Assembly: GCA_028712255.1 (NCBI GenBank)
Contig: JAQTQJ010000012.1
Location: forward strand, 1-44,921
Direction of reading: 5' to 3'
DNA length: 44,921 nucleotides
Source of the DNA: Candidatus Omnitrophota bacterium
GTDB lineage: Bacteria; Omnitrophota; Gorgyraeia; Gygaellales; Profunditerraquicolaceae
Shown here: piece after piece, positions 1 to 8,829 of the stretch
Position numbering within the stretch: the stretch's first letter is position 1
Layout: each line of letters opens with the position of its first letter
The notes under the pieces: generated by a model
Told to the model about the DNA's origin: nothing
The model's input: the letters and a program-made list of their open reading frames with translations, nothing else
The model's database searches: none
Made by a program: the position numbers and the translations under genes

Positions 1-815
1 ACAGCCGTTTAGGTTATACAAGCCTCTCTTCAGAGAAACAGGTCAATGAGAGTTTTATGAAGGCGGTTAAATACTTACGTTAAATCGGTTATAAGAGGAT
101 ATCGTTAAAGACCGGTTCTTACGGCATGGAAGCATTGGCTATGTCTATAAAATATGCATCTGAAGCCAAACTTGACCTACTTACTATTGATGGGTCTGGC
201 GGCGGCACAGGAATGAGCCCTTGGAATATGATGGAGACATGGGGAGTTCCCTCAATATTATTACATTCTAAGGCTTATGAATACGCAGAGATTTTACGTA
301 AGAAGGGACAGAAAGTAGTGGATATGGCTTTTGCCGGAGGTCTGGCCCGTGAAGATCATATATTTAAAGCGTTATCATTGGGAGCACCCTATACAAAGTT
401 AGTCTGTATGGGGCGGGCGCTAATGATTCCGGCGTATCTGGGTTCAAATATCGAAGGAGTATTAAATCCATCGGTAAAAGCCAAGGTGAGTGGTAGCTGG
501 GACAAGCTTCCTGCATCTGTGGCTGAATTTGGCTCAACTCCAGAGGAACTTTTTGCCGGCTACTATGACCTTCAGAAAAAGGTTGGTAAAGATGAAATGA
601 AAAATGTGCCATTAGGAGCAGTTGCCTTTTGGACTCTGGCTGATAAATTGGCAGCGGGCCTGCAGCAGTTAATGGCTGGGACAAGAAGATTTACGCTTAG
701 TTCAATTACCCGTAGTGATATTTTTTCGGCAAATCGTGAGACAGAAAAAGAAACAAAAATAACCTTTATCACGGATGCCTCTGATGATAAGGCTAAGAAA
801 ATATTGAAAGAGTAG
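1..815 (+). pseudogene. FMN-binding glutamate synthase family protein, 3' part, interrupted by in-frame TAA
   Basis: The reading frame is open from the window edge (base 3) to a TAA at 81-83, then again to the stop at 813-815. Both pieces read as one protein: ...SRLGYTSLSSEKQ before the stop and IGYKRISLKTGSYG just after it, leading into the FMN-site stretch DGSGGGTGMSPWNMM and then AFAGGL and CMGRALMIP. Family knowledge: these are stand-alone relatives of the glutamate synthase large-subunit FMN domain, of about 500 residues, and their conserved block runs unbroken through the TAA position. The ATG at 126 lies inside this block, has no visible ribosome binding site, and would drop conserved residues, so I do not take it as a true start. 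Either the gene is inactivated by one base change (for example AAA to TAA) or the base is an assembly error. The 5' part is outside the window. Confidence 0.7.
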
Positions 816-820
816 GTAAA

Positions 821-899
821 AAAGGGACCGTTTCTAAAAAAGGGACCGTTTCTATTTTTCATCTTTTATAACTAGAAAAACAGAAACGGTCCCTTTTTT
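821..899. repeat. Family A palindrome, copy 1, with a duplicated left arm
   Basis: The arms GGGACCGTTTCTATTTTTC and GAAAAACAGAAACGGTCCC pair across a short loop at 836-899. A second partial copy of the left arm precedes it at 821-836. It lies just after the broken glutamate synthase gene and could act as a terminator. See the other family A copies at 4229, 11637, 13797, 19581, 28723, 34272 and 42548. Confidence 0.9.
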
Positions 900-917
900 A
901 CTGTCCGTATTTATTAG

Positions 918-946
918 TTGCAGGAGTAGTTTTTTGGTTGTAGAAT
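918..946 (+). promoter_or_regulatory. Sigma-70-type promoter, leaderless geometry
   Basis: TTGCAG (918-923) and TAGAAT (941-946) are separated by 17 bases. The GTG start of the next gene is at 954, only seven bases after the -10 box, so the predicted transcript begins at or one base before the start codon and no Shine-Dalgarno site is possible. Confidence 0.55.
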
Positions 947-953
947 AGCTTTC

Positions 954-2906
954 GTGGACAACGAAAAAATATTAGAAGGTTTCTTCCGTGCTTTAAGAGT
1001 CACCCTTACCAACTCTTTTTCTTATTCTAAAGACCATCCTTACTTTATTAAATCCGTCGAAAATTTCAAAGTTAAACTTGAGGAAGCCCTTGCCGTTTTA
1101 GATCCGCTTAATATCGGAATTACTAGCTCCGGAATTGTGGTTGGTGGAAAAAATCTGACTAAAAGCGGGTTTTTTGAAGAATTAGCCCATCTGTTGCACC
1201 AGCGTAAAATTAAAACCATTGAAATTAGAAGTGGTATAACGCTTGAAGAGTTGATCCAGTTTCTTTCGGTAGTTTCTTTGCCTCAGAAAGATGTTTTCAA
1301 AGGTGGCGGCATTAACGCTATCTTGGGCAAGAGTAAACCCGTGCATTTAACAATCGAGGAGTTGGATTACTCTGTTTTTTTACATGGGCAAGGAAGTGAG
1401 TGTAATGATCTCTGGGGGTATATGCTTAAAGAAGCCGTATATAGCGATGATACTGTTAAACTAGAGAGAATCGCCGATGAATTTGGACAGCTTATTAAAC
1501 AGAGCAGTGGCAAAGATATCTGTGAAGGCGAAGATCTTCCGGCTAATATTAATGAATTCTTGTTTTGTTTAAAAGAAAGAAATAAGGAAAAATTCGATAA
1601 ATGTGCAAAGGATGTTTTTTTATGGCTCATGCATAATAAAAAATTTCTTGATGCAGAAAAACTGGAGAAGCTCAAGCCAATTTTCGATTGTTTGGATCAG
1701 GAAGATTTCAGCGCTTTTCTCTGGGAAGGAATTTTACATGAGGATAATTTTGATGCTTTAAGCCTTAATCTTTTCTCCAAGATTTCTGAGCACAGAGATA
1801 CGCATAAGATTACTGAAAAATTTTTGAGTAGAACGGATGGAGCTGAACGCCTAAAGAATAATCCTAGCGCAGTAAGAAGAGTCCAGAATCTATTGACTAG
1901 TCCCCAGGGAGAAGATATATCCCCGGTATACCGGAATATCTTGGAATCTTTGGTTAAGGGAATTACTCCCTCTGGAATATTATCCTTCGATAAAAAAGTG
2001 CTTCGTCAAAATTACCATTATATACTTTTGAGCCTGTTTTCAGTTAGCGAGGATCAGGATAATTTGAAGTTTATCGCAGAGTTGTTAGAAAAAGAATTAC
2101 CCGTAATATTTGAAGATAATGATATCGATTTCTTAAAAGAACTCCATAGTTTTCTGGCTAGAGAAAAGAATGATGGTATGGAGGTATGTATCGAGCTTGA
2201 AAATAAACTTTCTGCATTTATCGAGAATATCGTTTTAAACCAGTCTTTGCCTGTTCAGCAGGAATTTCTTTTGGATATGGTTTCATCAGCCACTCAAGAT
2301 ATTAACTATTACTTGGATAAAATATTTGCTCCCTTAGATGCCGGGGTTCTAACGGGGCCTAGTTCTGGAAAAATCAACAAACAGGTTTTAATGTTATTTT
2401 TTAAATTGTTTCCTCAGCAGATGGATGTTTTTTACCCGCGTTTAGAGCAAAAAATTACAGACATGGATTTTCTTGGAGATTTAATTGATTCTTTAAGCCA
2501 GCTTGATGAAAGGATGGCTTTGCCTGTATTGGAATATATCTATTCTTCAGCTAATGAATTGATTAAATCTGAAACACTAAAAGCCATGCGTAAATTTGAA
2601 AAAGTGGATGTTGATTTTCTTTTACGTCAGCTAGGGACGAATTCCTTGTCGCTTAGGAAAAATTTGTTTTCTGTTTTAATGTTGGACGACCAAGGCCAGC
2701 TTGCTGCGTTGGATTTATTGTTTAAGATTCCCAGTCCTTGGGGCAGGAGGAATAATCTTTTAATAGAAAATATGCAGATCGTTTTTGATTTAAAAATTAC
2801 CAAAGCAGCAAGCTGGATTCGTGAATTAGCTAAAAAGAGATTTTTTTGGAATAGAAAGTTGCGTAATAAAGCAAAACAGATTTTAGGAGAGTGGAATGTC
2901 TGCTGA
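954..2906 (+). CDS. Large helical protein paired with an HD-GYP-type protein
   Basis: I do not recognise a named family for the 650-residue product. Residues 1 to about 135 align by eye with the N-terminus of the next protein: HPY.IKS near residue 25, IGI near 55, an R.I...I..G.T.EEL block near 80-100, then VFKG. The remaining 500 residues are rich in leucine and lysine and look like repeated helices of HEAT/armadillo type. I see no catalytic motif, signal peptide or membrane segment, so it is probably a cytoplasmic scaffold. It overlaps the next gene by 11 bases, so the two are translationally coupled and probably act together. The GTG start fits the promoter at 918-946, and no nearby in-frame ATG offers a better start. 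Confidence 0.75.
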   Translation: MDNEKILEGFFRALRVTLTNSFSYSKDHPYFIKSVENFKVKLEEALAVLDPLNIGITSSGIVVGGKNLTKSGFFEELAHLLHQRKIKTIEIRSGITLEELIQFLSVVSLPQKDVFKGGGINAILGKSKPVHLTIEELDYSVFLHGQGSECNDLWGYMLKEAVYSDDTVKLERIADEFGQLIKQSSGKDICEGEDLPANINEFLFCLKERNKEKFDKCAKDVFLWLMHNKKFLDAEKLEKLKPIFDCLDQEDFSAFLWEGILHEDNFDALSLNLFSKISEHRDTHKITEKFLSRTDGAERLKNNPSAVRRVQNLLTSPQGEDISPVYRNILESLVKGITPSGILSFDKKVLRQNYHYILLSLFSVSEDQDNLKFIAELLEKELPVIFEDNDIDFLKELHSFLAREKNDGMEVCIELENKLSAFIENIVLNQSLPVQQEFLLDMVSSATQDINYYLDKIFAPLDAGVLTGPSSGKINKQVLMLFFKLFPQQMDVFYPRLEQKITDMDFLGDLIDSLSQLDERMALPVLEYIYSSANELIKSETLKAMRKFEKVDVDFLLRQLGTNSLSLRKNLFSVLMLDDQGQLAALDLLFKIPSPWGRRNNLLIENMQIVFDLKITKAASWIRELAKKRFFWNRKLRNKAKQILGEWNVC

Positions 2907-4230
2907 TATTCAGACAGCTTTTAAGGATTTACTCAATTGCCTCCAGGCCCTTAAGATGTACGGGCCTAAGCACCCTATGTATACCAAATCTTTGGATAAT
3001 ACTTATATAGCTTTTGAGAGTGTTTTTTCTACTCGTCAGGAGATGGTTATTGGGATTGTTGGAGAAGAGCTGGCTTTTGAAAAGGAAATTCTTTTTGATT
3101 TGAGCAAGTTTCTGCGTCCATCGATTCTTTATCTAAAAGAGAGGAATATCGAAAGGCTTGGTTTTCTTATCGGGTTGACTAAAGAGGAACTTGAAAACTT
3201 TGTAAGTTTAATTGCCAGGCCTAAGGAGGTTTTTAAAGGTGACCCCCAGGAAATGCTTACAGTTTCCGGAATAAATCATATTAAGATAAGTAAGCTAAAA
3301 GTTGATGATGAAAATGAAGAGAAAGCCTTTGGGCTGGCTCAGCTTAGCCTTTATGATTCTTCTGCAGACAAAGTTAACCAGGCTTTAAGCGGAGTGCTTA
3401 ACTCCGAACAAATCGATCACCTTGCGCTTAAGTTTTCACTCAATAATATTCTGGAAAACCTAGATACACAGCGTAATGAACTGCTCAAACTGGCTACGCT
3501 GAAGAGATATGATGTGGAAACCTATACACATATGCTCAATGTTTCTATCTTTTCTATGTATTTTGCTTCACGGTTAGGTTTCGATAAAGCGGATGTTTTG
3601 GATATTGGCGTTGCAGCCATGTTCCATGATATCGGTAAAATATCCATTTCACGGAAAATATTACATAAAGCCGGTAAACTTTCCGATTCTGAATTTGGCA
3701 GTATTAAAAGCCATACTATATTAGGCGCAGAAATAATGCTTAAGTATGTCGATACCTTGGGTATGTTACCAGTAGTGGTTAGCTTTGAGCACCATCTAAA
3801 ATATGACTCTTCAGGCTATCCAAGGCTACCCTTATTGAGGAAACAACATATCGCCTCTTCGATTGTTTCTATTTGTGATGTTTATGATGCCCTTTCGCAA
3901 AGGCGTAGCTATAAACAAGACTACTCCCCGGATTTAGTTTATAATATAATGAATAGAAATGAAGGGGGATCATTCGATCCTCAGCTATTGGATAAGTTTT
4001 TTAAATTTTTAGGACTTTGGCCAGTTGGCGCGGTAGTTGCGCTAAGTGATGAAAGTATTGCTATAGTTAAGGAGGAGAATGAATCCGATATCCGTAGGCC
4101 AAAGGTTGAAGTAGTTTCTCCTGTAGAAAAGAGGCGCCTGGTTGACCTTGCTCAAGATAATAGTTTAAGTATTCAACGTTATCTTAACCCTTGGAAGGAA
4201 GGCAAGGAATTTTTGCATTTACCTGAATAA
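2896..4230 (+). CDS. HD-GYP-type phosphohydrolase with N-terminal paralogous domain
   Basis: Residues 1 to about 135 match the N-terminus of the upstream protein. From about residue 205 comes an HD-GYP domain: YTHMLNVS near 212, the HD pair in FHDIGK at 244-245, KSHTILGAEI, then HHLKYDSSGYP near 299-309 and SICDVYDALSQRRSYK. HD-GYP proteins usually hydrolyse cyclic di-GMP. The signature here is slightly degenerate, with L for the usual E after HH and S for the first G, so activity is likely but not certain. The ATG follows TTAGGAGAG. The stop codon overlaps family A palindrome copy 2. Inference: the N-terminal domain senses a signal or partner and the upstream helical protein is that partner. 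Confidence 0.85.
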   Translation: MSADIQTAFKDLLNCLQALKMYGPKHPMYTKSLDNTYIAFESVFSTRQEMVIGIVGEELAFEKEILFDLSKFLRPSILYLKERNIERLGFLIGLTKEELENFVSLIARPKEVFKGDPQEMLTVSGINHIKISKLKVDDENEEKAFGLAQLSLYDSSADKVNQALSGVLNSEQIDHLALKFSLNNILENLDTQRNELLKLATLKRYDVETYTHMLNVSIFSMYFASRLGFDKADVLDIGVAAMFHDIGKISISRKILHKAGKLSDSEFGSIKSHTILGAEIMLKYVDTLGMLPVVVSFEHHLKYDSSGYPRLPLLRKQHIASSIVSICDVYDALSQRRSYKQDYSPDLVYNIMNRNEGGSFDPQLLDKFFKFLGLWPVGAVVALSDESIAIVKEENESDIRRPKVEVVSPVEKRRLVDLAQDNSLSIQRYLNPWKEGKEFLHLPE

Positions 4231-4268
4231 AGGGGACGGTTCTCTTTTTTAAGAGAACCGTCCCCTTT
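4229..4268. repeat. Family A palindrome, copy 2 (GGGGACGG subtype)
   Basis: AAAGGGGACGGTTCTC pairs with GAGAACCGTCCCCTTT around a very short loop. It begins within the stop codon of the HD-GYP gene and is followed by TTTAT, so it could also terminate transcription. Confidence 0.9.
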
Positions 4269-4282
4269 ATTTTAAAAATAAT

Positions 4283-4311
4283 TTGACATTCCTAATTGTT
4301 TTTGTTATAGT
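4283..4311 (+). promoter_or_regulatory. Near-consensus sigma-70 promoter of pyrG
   Basis: TTGACA (4283-4288), a 17-base spacer and TATAGT (4306-4311) form one of the best promoter matches in the window. The expected start site is near 4318, giving a leader of about 59 bases before the pyrG ATG. Confidence 0.8.
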
Positions 4312-4321
4312 TAATAAAACA

Positions 4322-4362
4322 AAGGCGTTTAGGGGCCCAAATATCTGGGCACCAAACGCCTT
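4322..4362 (+). promoter_or_regulatory. Long hairpin in the pyrG leader
   Basis: AAGGCGTTT (4322-4330) pairs with AAACGCCTT (4354-4362), and the inner segment GCCCA...TGGGC extends the stem around the loop AATATC. The hairpin fills most of the leader, starting a few bases after the predicted start site. No T-tract follows, so it is not a simple terminator. No Shine-Dalgarno site is visible between it and the ATG. It may be a regulatory leader or simply another dispersed palindrome. Confidence 0.6.
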
Positions 4363-4376
4363 CTCCATATAAACCT

Positions 4377-5978
4377 ATGACCAAATATATCTTTGTAACC
4401 GGTGGTGTAATTTCAAGCTTGGGAAAGGGAATAGCTTGCGCTTCTATCGGTAAAATTTTGGAATCTCGCGGCCTTAAAGTTACCTTAATGAAATTGGATC
4501 CTTATATCAATGTTGATCCGGGCACGATGAATCCTTATCAACATGGAGAGGTTTATGTTACTGATGACGGGGCAGAGACTGATTTAGATTTGGGCCATTA
4601 CGAAAGATTTACCAAGGCGCAGATGACCAAGTTTAATAACGCTACTACCGGCCAGGTTTATAATGCTGTAATTTCGCGTGAGCGCCGCGGTGATTATTTA
4701 GGTAAAACCATTCAGGTTATTCCCCATATTACAGGTGAAATAAAAGATAGGATTAAAAAGGTTGCTCAAGTCAGCCAGGCTGATATCGTCTTGATTGAGA
4801 TTGGCGGAACCGTGGGAGATATTGAAAGCCTGCCTTTCTTGGAGGCGGCTCGGCAATTTGAATTGGATGCCGGAGAAAAGAATGTTCTCTATATCCATCT
4901 TACCCTGGTTCCCTATATAAAAGTTGCTGATGAAATAAAAACTAAGCCTACGCAGCATAGCGTGCAAACTTTACGTGAGATTGGGATACAGCCGGATATA
5001 TTGGTTTGCCGTACCGAAAAACCTCTTTCTGATGATGTTAAGGAAAAAATATCCCTGTTTTGTAATGTAAGAAAAGAAGCAGTTATCGAATCGCGTGATG
5101 TGGAATCAATCTATCAGGTTCCTCTGGTTTTTAAGGGGCAGATTTTGGATGAAATAATCTTAAGTCACTTTGGATTAATCTCTAAGCCATCCGATTTAAA
5201 GGATTGGGAAAAAAATGTGGTAGAACGCCTGTTTTCTCCTAAAAAGACAGTTCAGGTGGCGGTAGTAGGCAAATACATTGGGTTACAAGATGCTTATAAG
5301 TCTATTTATGAAGCCATTACTCATGGCGGTATCAGTAACCAAGTCAAAGTTGAGGTCAAAAAGATTGATTCTGAGGATATTGAAAAACATGGGGCTGAGA
5401 AGTTGCTTACGGGAGTAGATGCAATTTTAGTGCCCGGAGGGTTTGGGTGCAGAGGCATAGAGGGCAAGATTAAAGCGGTTAGTTTTGCGCGTAAAAATAA
5501 GATTCCTTTTTTGGGGATCTGCTTGGGAATGCAGTGTGCAGTGATGGATTTTGCACGCGCCATATGCGACTTAAAAGATGCAAATTCTACTGAGTTTAAG
5601 CCCAAAACAAAGAATCCGGTAATTAGCCTTTTAATTGAGCAGAAAAATATTAAAGATATGGGGGGCACGATGCGCCTGGGTGCCTATCCATGTAAGATAA
5701 AAAAGAATACTCTGGCCTGGAAGGTTTATCAGAAAAAAATTGTATTTGAGCGGCACAGGCATAGGTTTGAGTTTAATAATAAATTCCGTAAAAAACTTGA
5801 GTGCAAAGGTGTGGTCTTTTCCGGTATTTATCAGAAGAAAAATTTGGTTGAGATCGTGGAATTAAAGAAACATCCTTATTTTATTGCCGTGCAATTTCAC
5901 CCCGAATTCAAATCCAAACCCGATGCGGCGCACCCTCTATTTAGAGAATTTATCCGCGCTGCAGCAGAAAAAAAATAA
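4377..5978 (+). CDS. pyrG: CTP synthase
   Basis: This 533-residue enzyme makes CTP from UTP using ATP and glutamine, the last step of de novo pyrimidine nucleotide synthesis in the cytoplasm. The N-terminal amidoligase domain opens with [11 protein letters not shown] and contains [14 protein letters not shown] and [11 protein letters not shown]. The C-terminal class I glutaminase domain has GGFGCRG, nucleophile Cys382 in GICLGMQ, and FHPEFKSKP near the end. The length is normal for the family. carA follows after two bases and carB after that, so pyrimidine genes are grouped. Start and end fit homologs, although no clear ribosome binding site precedes the ATG. Confidence 0.98.
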   Translation: MTKYIFVTGGVISSLGKGIACASIGKILESRGLKVTLMKLDPYINVDPGTMNPYQHGEVYVTDDGAETDLDLGHYERFTKAQMTKFNNATTGQVYNAVISRERRGDYLGKTIQVIPHITGEIKDRIKKVAQVSQADIVLIEIGGTVGDIESLPFLEAARQFELDAGEKNVLYIHLTLVPYIKVADEIKTKPTQHSVQTLREIGIQPDILVCRTEKPLSDDVKEKISLFCNVRKEAVIESRDVESIYQVPLVFKGQILDEIILSHFGLISKPSDLKDWEKNVVERLFSPKKTVQVAVVGKYIGLQDAYKSIYEAITHGGISNQVKVEVKKIDSEDIEKHGAEKLLTGVDAILVPGGFGCRGIEGKIKAVSFARKNKIPFLGICLGMQCAVMDFARAICDLKDANSTEFKPKTKNPVISLLIEQKNIKDMGGTMRLGAYPCKIKKNTLAWKVYQKKIVFERHRHRFEFNNKFRKKLECKGVVFSGIYQKKNLVEIVELKKHPYFIAVQFHPEFKSKPDAAHPLFREFIRAAAEKK

Positions 5979-5980
5979 TT

Positions 5981-7081
5981 ATGGTGGCCTATCTTGTTTT
6001 AGAGGATGGATTAATATTCAAAGGGCGCTCTTTTGGCTCAAACGGCGAAGCTTTGGGTGAAGTTGTTTTTAATACCAGCATGGCCGGCTACCAGGAGATT
6101 ATCACTGATCCTTCTTATCGTGGCCAGATTGTGGCCATGACCTATCCTTTGATCGGCAATTACGGGATTAATAAAGAAGATGTGGAGAGCCGTAGAGCTT
6201 TTTTAAATGGTTTTGTAGTTAAAGAATACAGTAATCTGGCCAGTAATTGGAGAAAAGACCAGGATTTGGGGGATTATTTAAAAGAAAATAATATTTTGGC
6301 AATTGAAGGGATTGATACTCGGGCGCTTACCTTACATATAAGAGAAAAAGGCGCTATGAAAGCGATTTTATCAACGCAGGATTTAGATAGGAATAGCTTA
6401 ATAAATAAAGCTAGAAAAAGCCCAGGTTTAGTGGGTTTGGATTTAGTTAAAGAAGTTGCTATTGTCAAAAAATATGTTTATTCACAGTCTAAAGAAAATA
6501 AATATAAGGTTGTAGTTTTAGATTGCGGGGTAAAACTTAATACATTAAGGGTGTTGGCGGCACTTAAATGTAATGTTACGGTTGTGCCCGCGCAAGCAAG
6601 TTCTAAGGAGATCTTAGAAGAGAAACCAGATGGCATCTTACTTTCTAATGGGCCGGGAGATCCGGCAGCAGTTGATTATGTAATTAAAACAGTTGCCAAT
6701 TTAATTGGTCAGGTTCCAATTTTTGGGATTTGCCTGGGGCATCAAATGCTTGGGCTTGCTTTAGGAGGCAAAACCTATAAGTTAAAATTTGGCCACCATG
6801 GAGCAAATCATCCGGTGAAGGATTTAAGAACTGGTAAGGTTTCTATCACTAGTCAAAACCATGGGTTTTGTGTAGATACGGGTTCTTTAAACAAAAAAGA
6901 TATTGAATTAACGCATGTAAATTTAAATGATGACACTTCAGAGGGGTTCTGCCATAAAAAGCTGCCTCTATTTTGTGTACAGTTTCACCCTGAAGCTTCT
7001 CCCGGGCCGCATGATGCGCAGTATTTATTTGCTGAATTTATAGAATTGATGAAAGAGTGGAAAACCAGAAATTCAAAATAA
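5981..7081 (+). CDS. carA: Carbamoyl-phosphate synthase small (glutaminase) subunit
   Basis: The 366-residue protein releases ammonia from glutamine for carbamoyl phosphate synthesis, feeding pyrimidines and arginine. The N-terminal domain starts LVLEDGLIFKGRSFG and includes FNTSMAGYQEIITDPSY. The class I glutaminase domain has LSNGPGDPA, nucleophile Cys251 in GICLGHQMLG, and QFHPEASPGP. The length is typical. The ATG is two bases after the pyrG stop, so the two are probably cotranscribed. The stop codon runs into a family B palindrome that separates carA from carB. Confidence 0.97.
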   Translation: MVAYLVLEDGLIFKGRSFGSNGEALGEVVFNTSMAGYQEIITDPSYRGQIVAMTYPLIGNYGINKEDVESRRAFLNGFVVKEYSNLASNWRKDQDLGDYLKENNILAIEGIDTRALTLHIREKGAMKAILSTQDLDRNSLINKARKSPGLVGLDLVKEVAIVKKYVYSQSKENKYKVVVLDCGVKLNTLRVLAALKCNVTVVPAQASSKEILEEKPDGILLSNGPGDPAAVDYVIKTVANLIGQVPIFGICLGHQMLGLALGGKTYKLKFGHHGANHPVKDLRTGKVSITSQNHGFCVDTGSLNKKDIELTHVNLNDDTSEGFCHKKLPLFCVQFHPEASPGPHDAQYLFAEFIELMKEWKTRNSK

Positions 7082-7140
7082 GCTGTAAGCTATAAGCGGT
7101 AAGTATTAAGCTTACAACTTATAGCTTAAAACTTACGGCT
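7081..7140. repeat. Family B palindrome, copy 1
   Basis: AGCTGTAAGCTATAAGCGG and its imperfect complement (ACTTATAGCTTAAAACTTAC then GGCT) form a long stem with AAGCTT at the centre. It fills almost all of the carA-carB gap and starts on the last base of the carA stop. Confidence 0.85.
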
Positions 7141-7152
7141 GTTTTTAAAAAT

Positions 7153-8811
7153 ATGCCTAAAAGAACTGATATAAAAAAGATTCTAATTATAGGAAGCGGC
7201 CCTATCGTTATCGGACAGGCCTGTGAATTTGATTACTCCGGTACCCAGGCTTGTAAGGTTTTAAAACAGGAAGGATATAAGATTATTTTAGTAAATTCCA
7301 ACCCGGCGACAATTATGACTGATCCGGAGGTTGCCGATAAGACCTATCTTGAGCCTATTACGGCAGAGATAGTAGAAAAAATTATTGCTAAGGAAAGGCC
7401 GGATGCGCTTCTGCCTACTCTTGGCGGACAGACTGCTTTAAATACTGCCGTGGAATTGGACAAATTAGGAGTATTAAAAAAATATAAGGTTGAGACTATC
7501 GGAGCCGATATAAAAGCAATTAAAAAAGGCGAAGACCGTAAGTTATTTAAAGCAGCAATGAAGAAAATCAGATTGGATTTGCCTAAAAGCGATCAGGCTC
7601 ATAATTTAGAAGAGGCAATTGGTATAGCCAAAGATATAGGTTTTCCTATAATTATCCGGCCAAGTTTTACTATGGGTGGAGCAGGGGGATCAATTGCTTA
7701 TAATATGGAAGATTTTAAGGTCTTAGCTAAACGAGGATTAGAGTCCAGTATGATAGGTGAGATTCTGGTTGAGGAGTCTTTGATTGGCTGGAAGGAATTT
7801 GAGTTGGAAGTTATGCGCGACTTAAAAGATAATGTAGTGGTTATCTGTACTATTGAGAACCTAGATCCTATGGGTATACATACCGGAGACAGTATTACAG
7901 TTGCTCCTATTCAGACATTAACGGATAGAGAGTATCAAAAGATGCGTGATGCTGCTATTGCCTGCATTCGCGAAATTGGGGTTGCTACCGGCGGTTCCAA
8001 TATTCAGTTTGCTATTAATCCTAAGACTGGCAGAATGGTAATCATCGAGATGAATCCCCGCGTTTCGCGTAGCTCGGCATTATCTTCGAAAGCTACCGGT
8101 TTTCCTATCGCCAAAATTGCTGCTAAACTTGCAGTAGGTTATACTCTTGATGAAATACCCAATGATATTACTAAGTCCACATGCGCTTGTTTTGAGCCGG
8201 CGATCGACTATTGCGTGGTAAAGATACCGCGTTTTACTTTTGAAAAATTTGCTTTGGCAGATGATACATTAGGAGTATCAATGAAGTCGGTAGGAGAGGC
8301 TATGTCTATCGGCCGTACATTTAAAGAATCTTTGCAGAAGGGCTTGCGTTCTTTGGAAATTAAAAAATTTGGATTAGAAAGCATTGTTTTTAATAATTTA
8401 GAAGATATAAAAGTAGAAAAAGAAACTTTAGATGAGATTTATTGTAAGTTGAAGCAGCCTAACGCAGAGAGGATCTTTTATATTGGGGATGCTTTCCGCG
8501 CCAAGCTGGATATCGAAACAATTCACGATCTGACTAAAATTGACCCCTGGTTTTTGCATAATATTAAAGAGATTATTGATTGCGAGAGAGAGTTATTGGC
8601 AAATAAAAATAATATAACTTATGAATTACTTAAGCATGCTAAGGAATATGGTTTTAGTGATAAACAATTGGCTAAAATTTTATCACAAGATGAGGTAGGT
8701 GTTTATAATTTAAGAAAATCCATGGGTATAACGGCGGATTTTAAGTTGGTTGATACATGTGCGGCAGAATTTATGGCTTACACCCCGTATTTTTATTCTA
8801 CCTACGAATAA
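7153..8811 (+). CDS. carB: Carbamoyl-phosphate synthase large subunit, N-terminal half only
   Basis: The protein has 552 residues, against roughly 1,070 for a full CarB. It contains the first ATP-grasp (carboxyphosphate) domain with [41 protein letters not shown] and [18 protein letters not shown], then the oligomerisation domain. It stops at YFYSTYE, exactly where the second, carbamate-phosphorylating half begins in fused enzymes. The next gene is unrelated and no second half is present in the window. Split CarB genes are known in some archaea and in Aquifex, so a carB2 elsewhere is the simplest explanation; truncation is the alternative. No Shine-Dalgarno site is visible before the ATG. Confidence 0.93.
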   Translation: MPKRTDIKKILIIGSGPIVIGQACEFDYSGTQACKVLKQEGYKIILVNSNPATIMTDPEVADKTYLEPITAEIVEKIIAKERPDALLPTLGGQTALNTAVELDKLGVLKKYKVETIGADIKAIKKGEDRKLFKAAMKKIRLDLPKSDQAHNLEEAIGIAKDIGFPIIIRPSFTMGGAGGSIAYNMEDFKVLAKRGLESSMIGEILVEESLIGWKEFELEVMRDLKDNVVVICTIENLDPMGIHTGDSITVAPIQTLTDREYQKMRDAAIACIREIGVATGGSNIQFAINPKTGRMVIIEMNPRVSRSSALSSKATGFPIAKIAAKLAVGYTLDEIPNDITKSTCACFEPAIDYCVVKIPRFTFEKFALADDTLGVSMKSVGEAMSIGRTFKESLQKGLRSLEIKKFGLESIVFNNLEDIKVEKETLDEIYCKLKQPNAERIFYIGDAFRAKLDIETIHDLTKIDPWFLHNIKEIIDCERELLANKNNITYELLKHAKEYGFSDKQLAKILSQDEVGVYNLRKSMGITADFKLVDTCAAEFMAYTPYFYSTYE

Positions 8812-8829
8812 ACAAGCAAAGAGAAAATT

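Noticed and set aside
126-815. Independent 229-residue gene starting at ATG 126
   Set aside because: Family-conserved residues continue upstream of 126 to the in-frame TAA and beyond, and there is no ribosome binding site.
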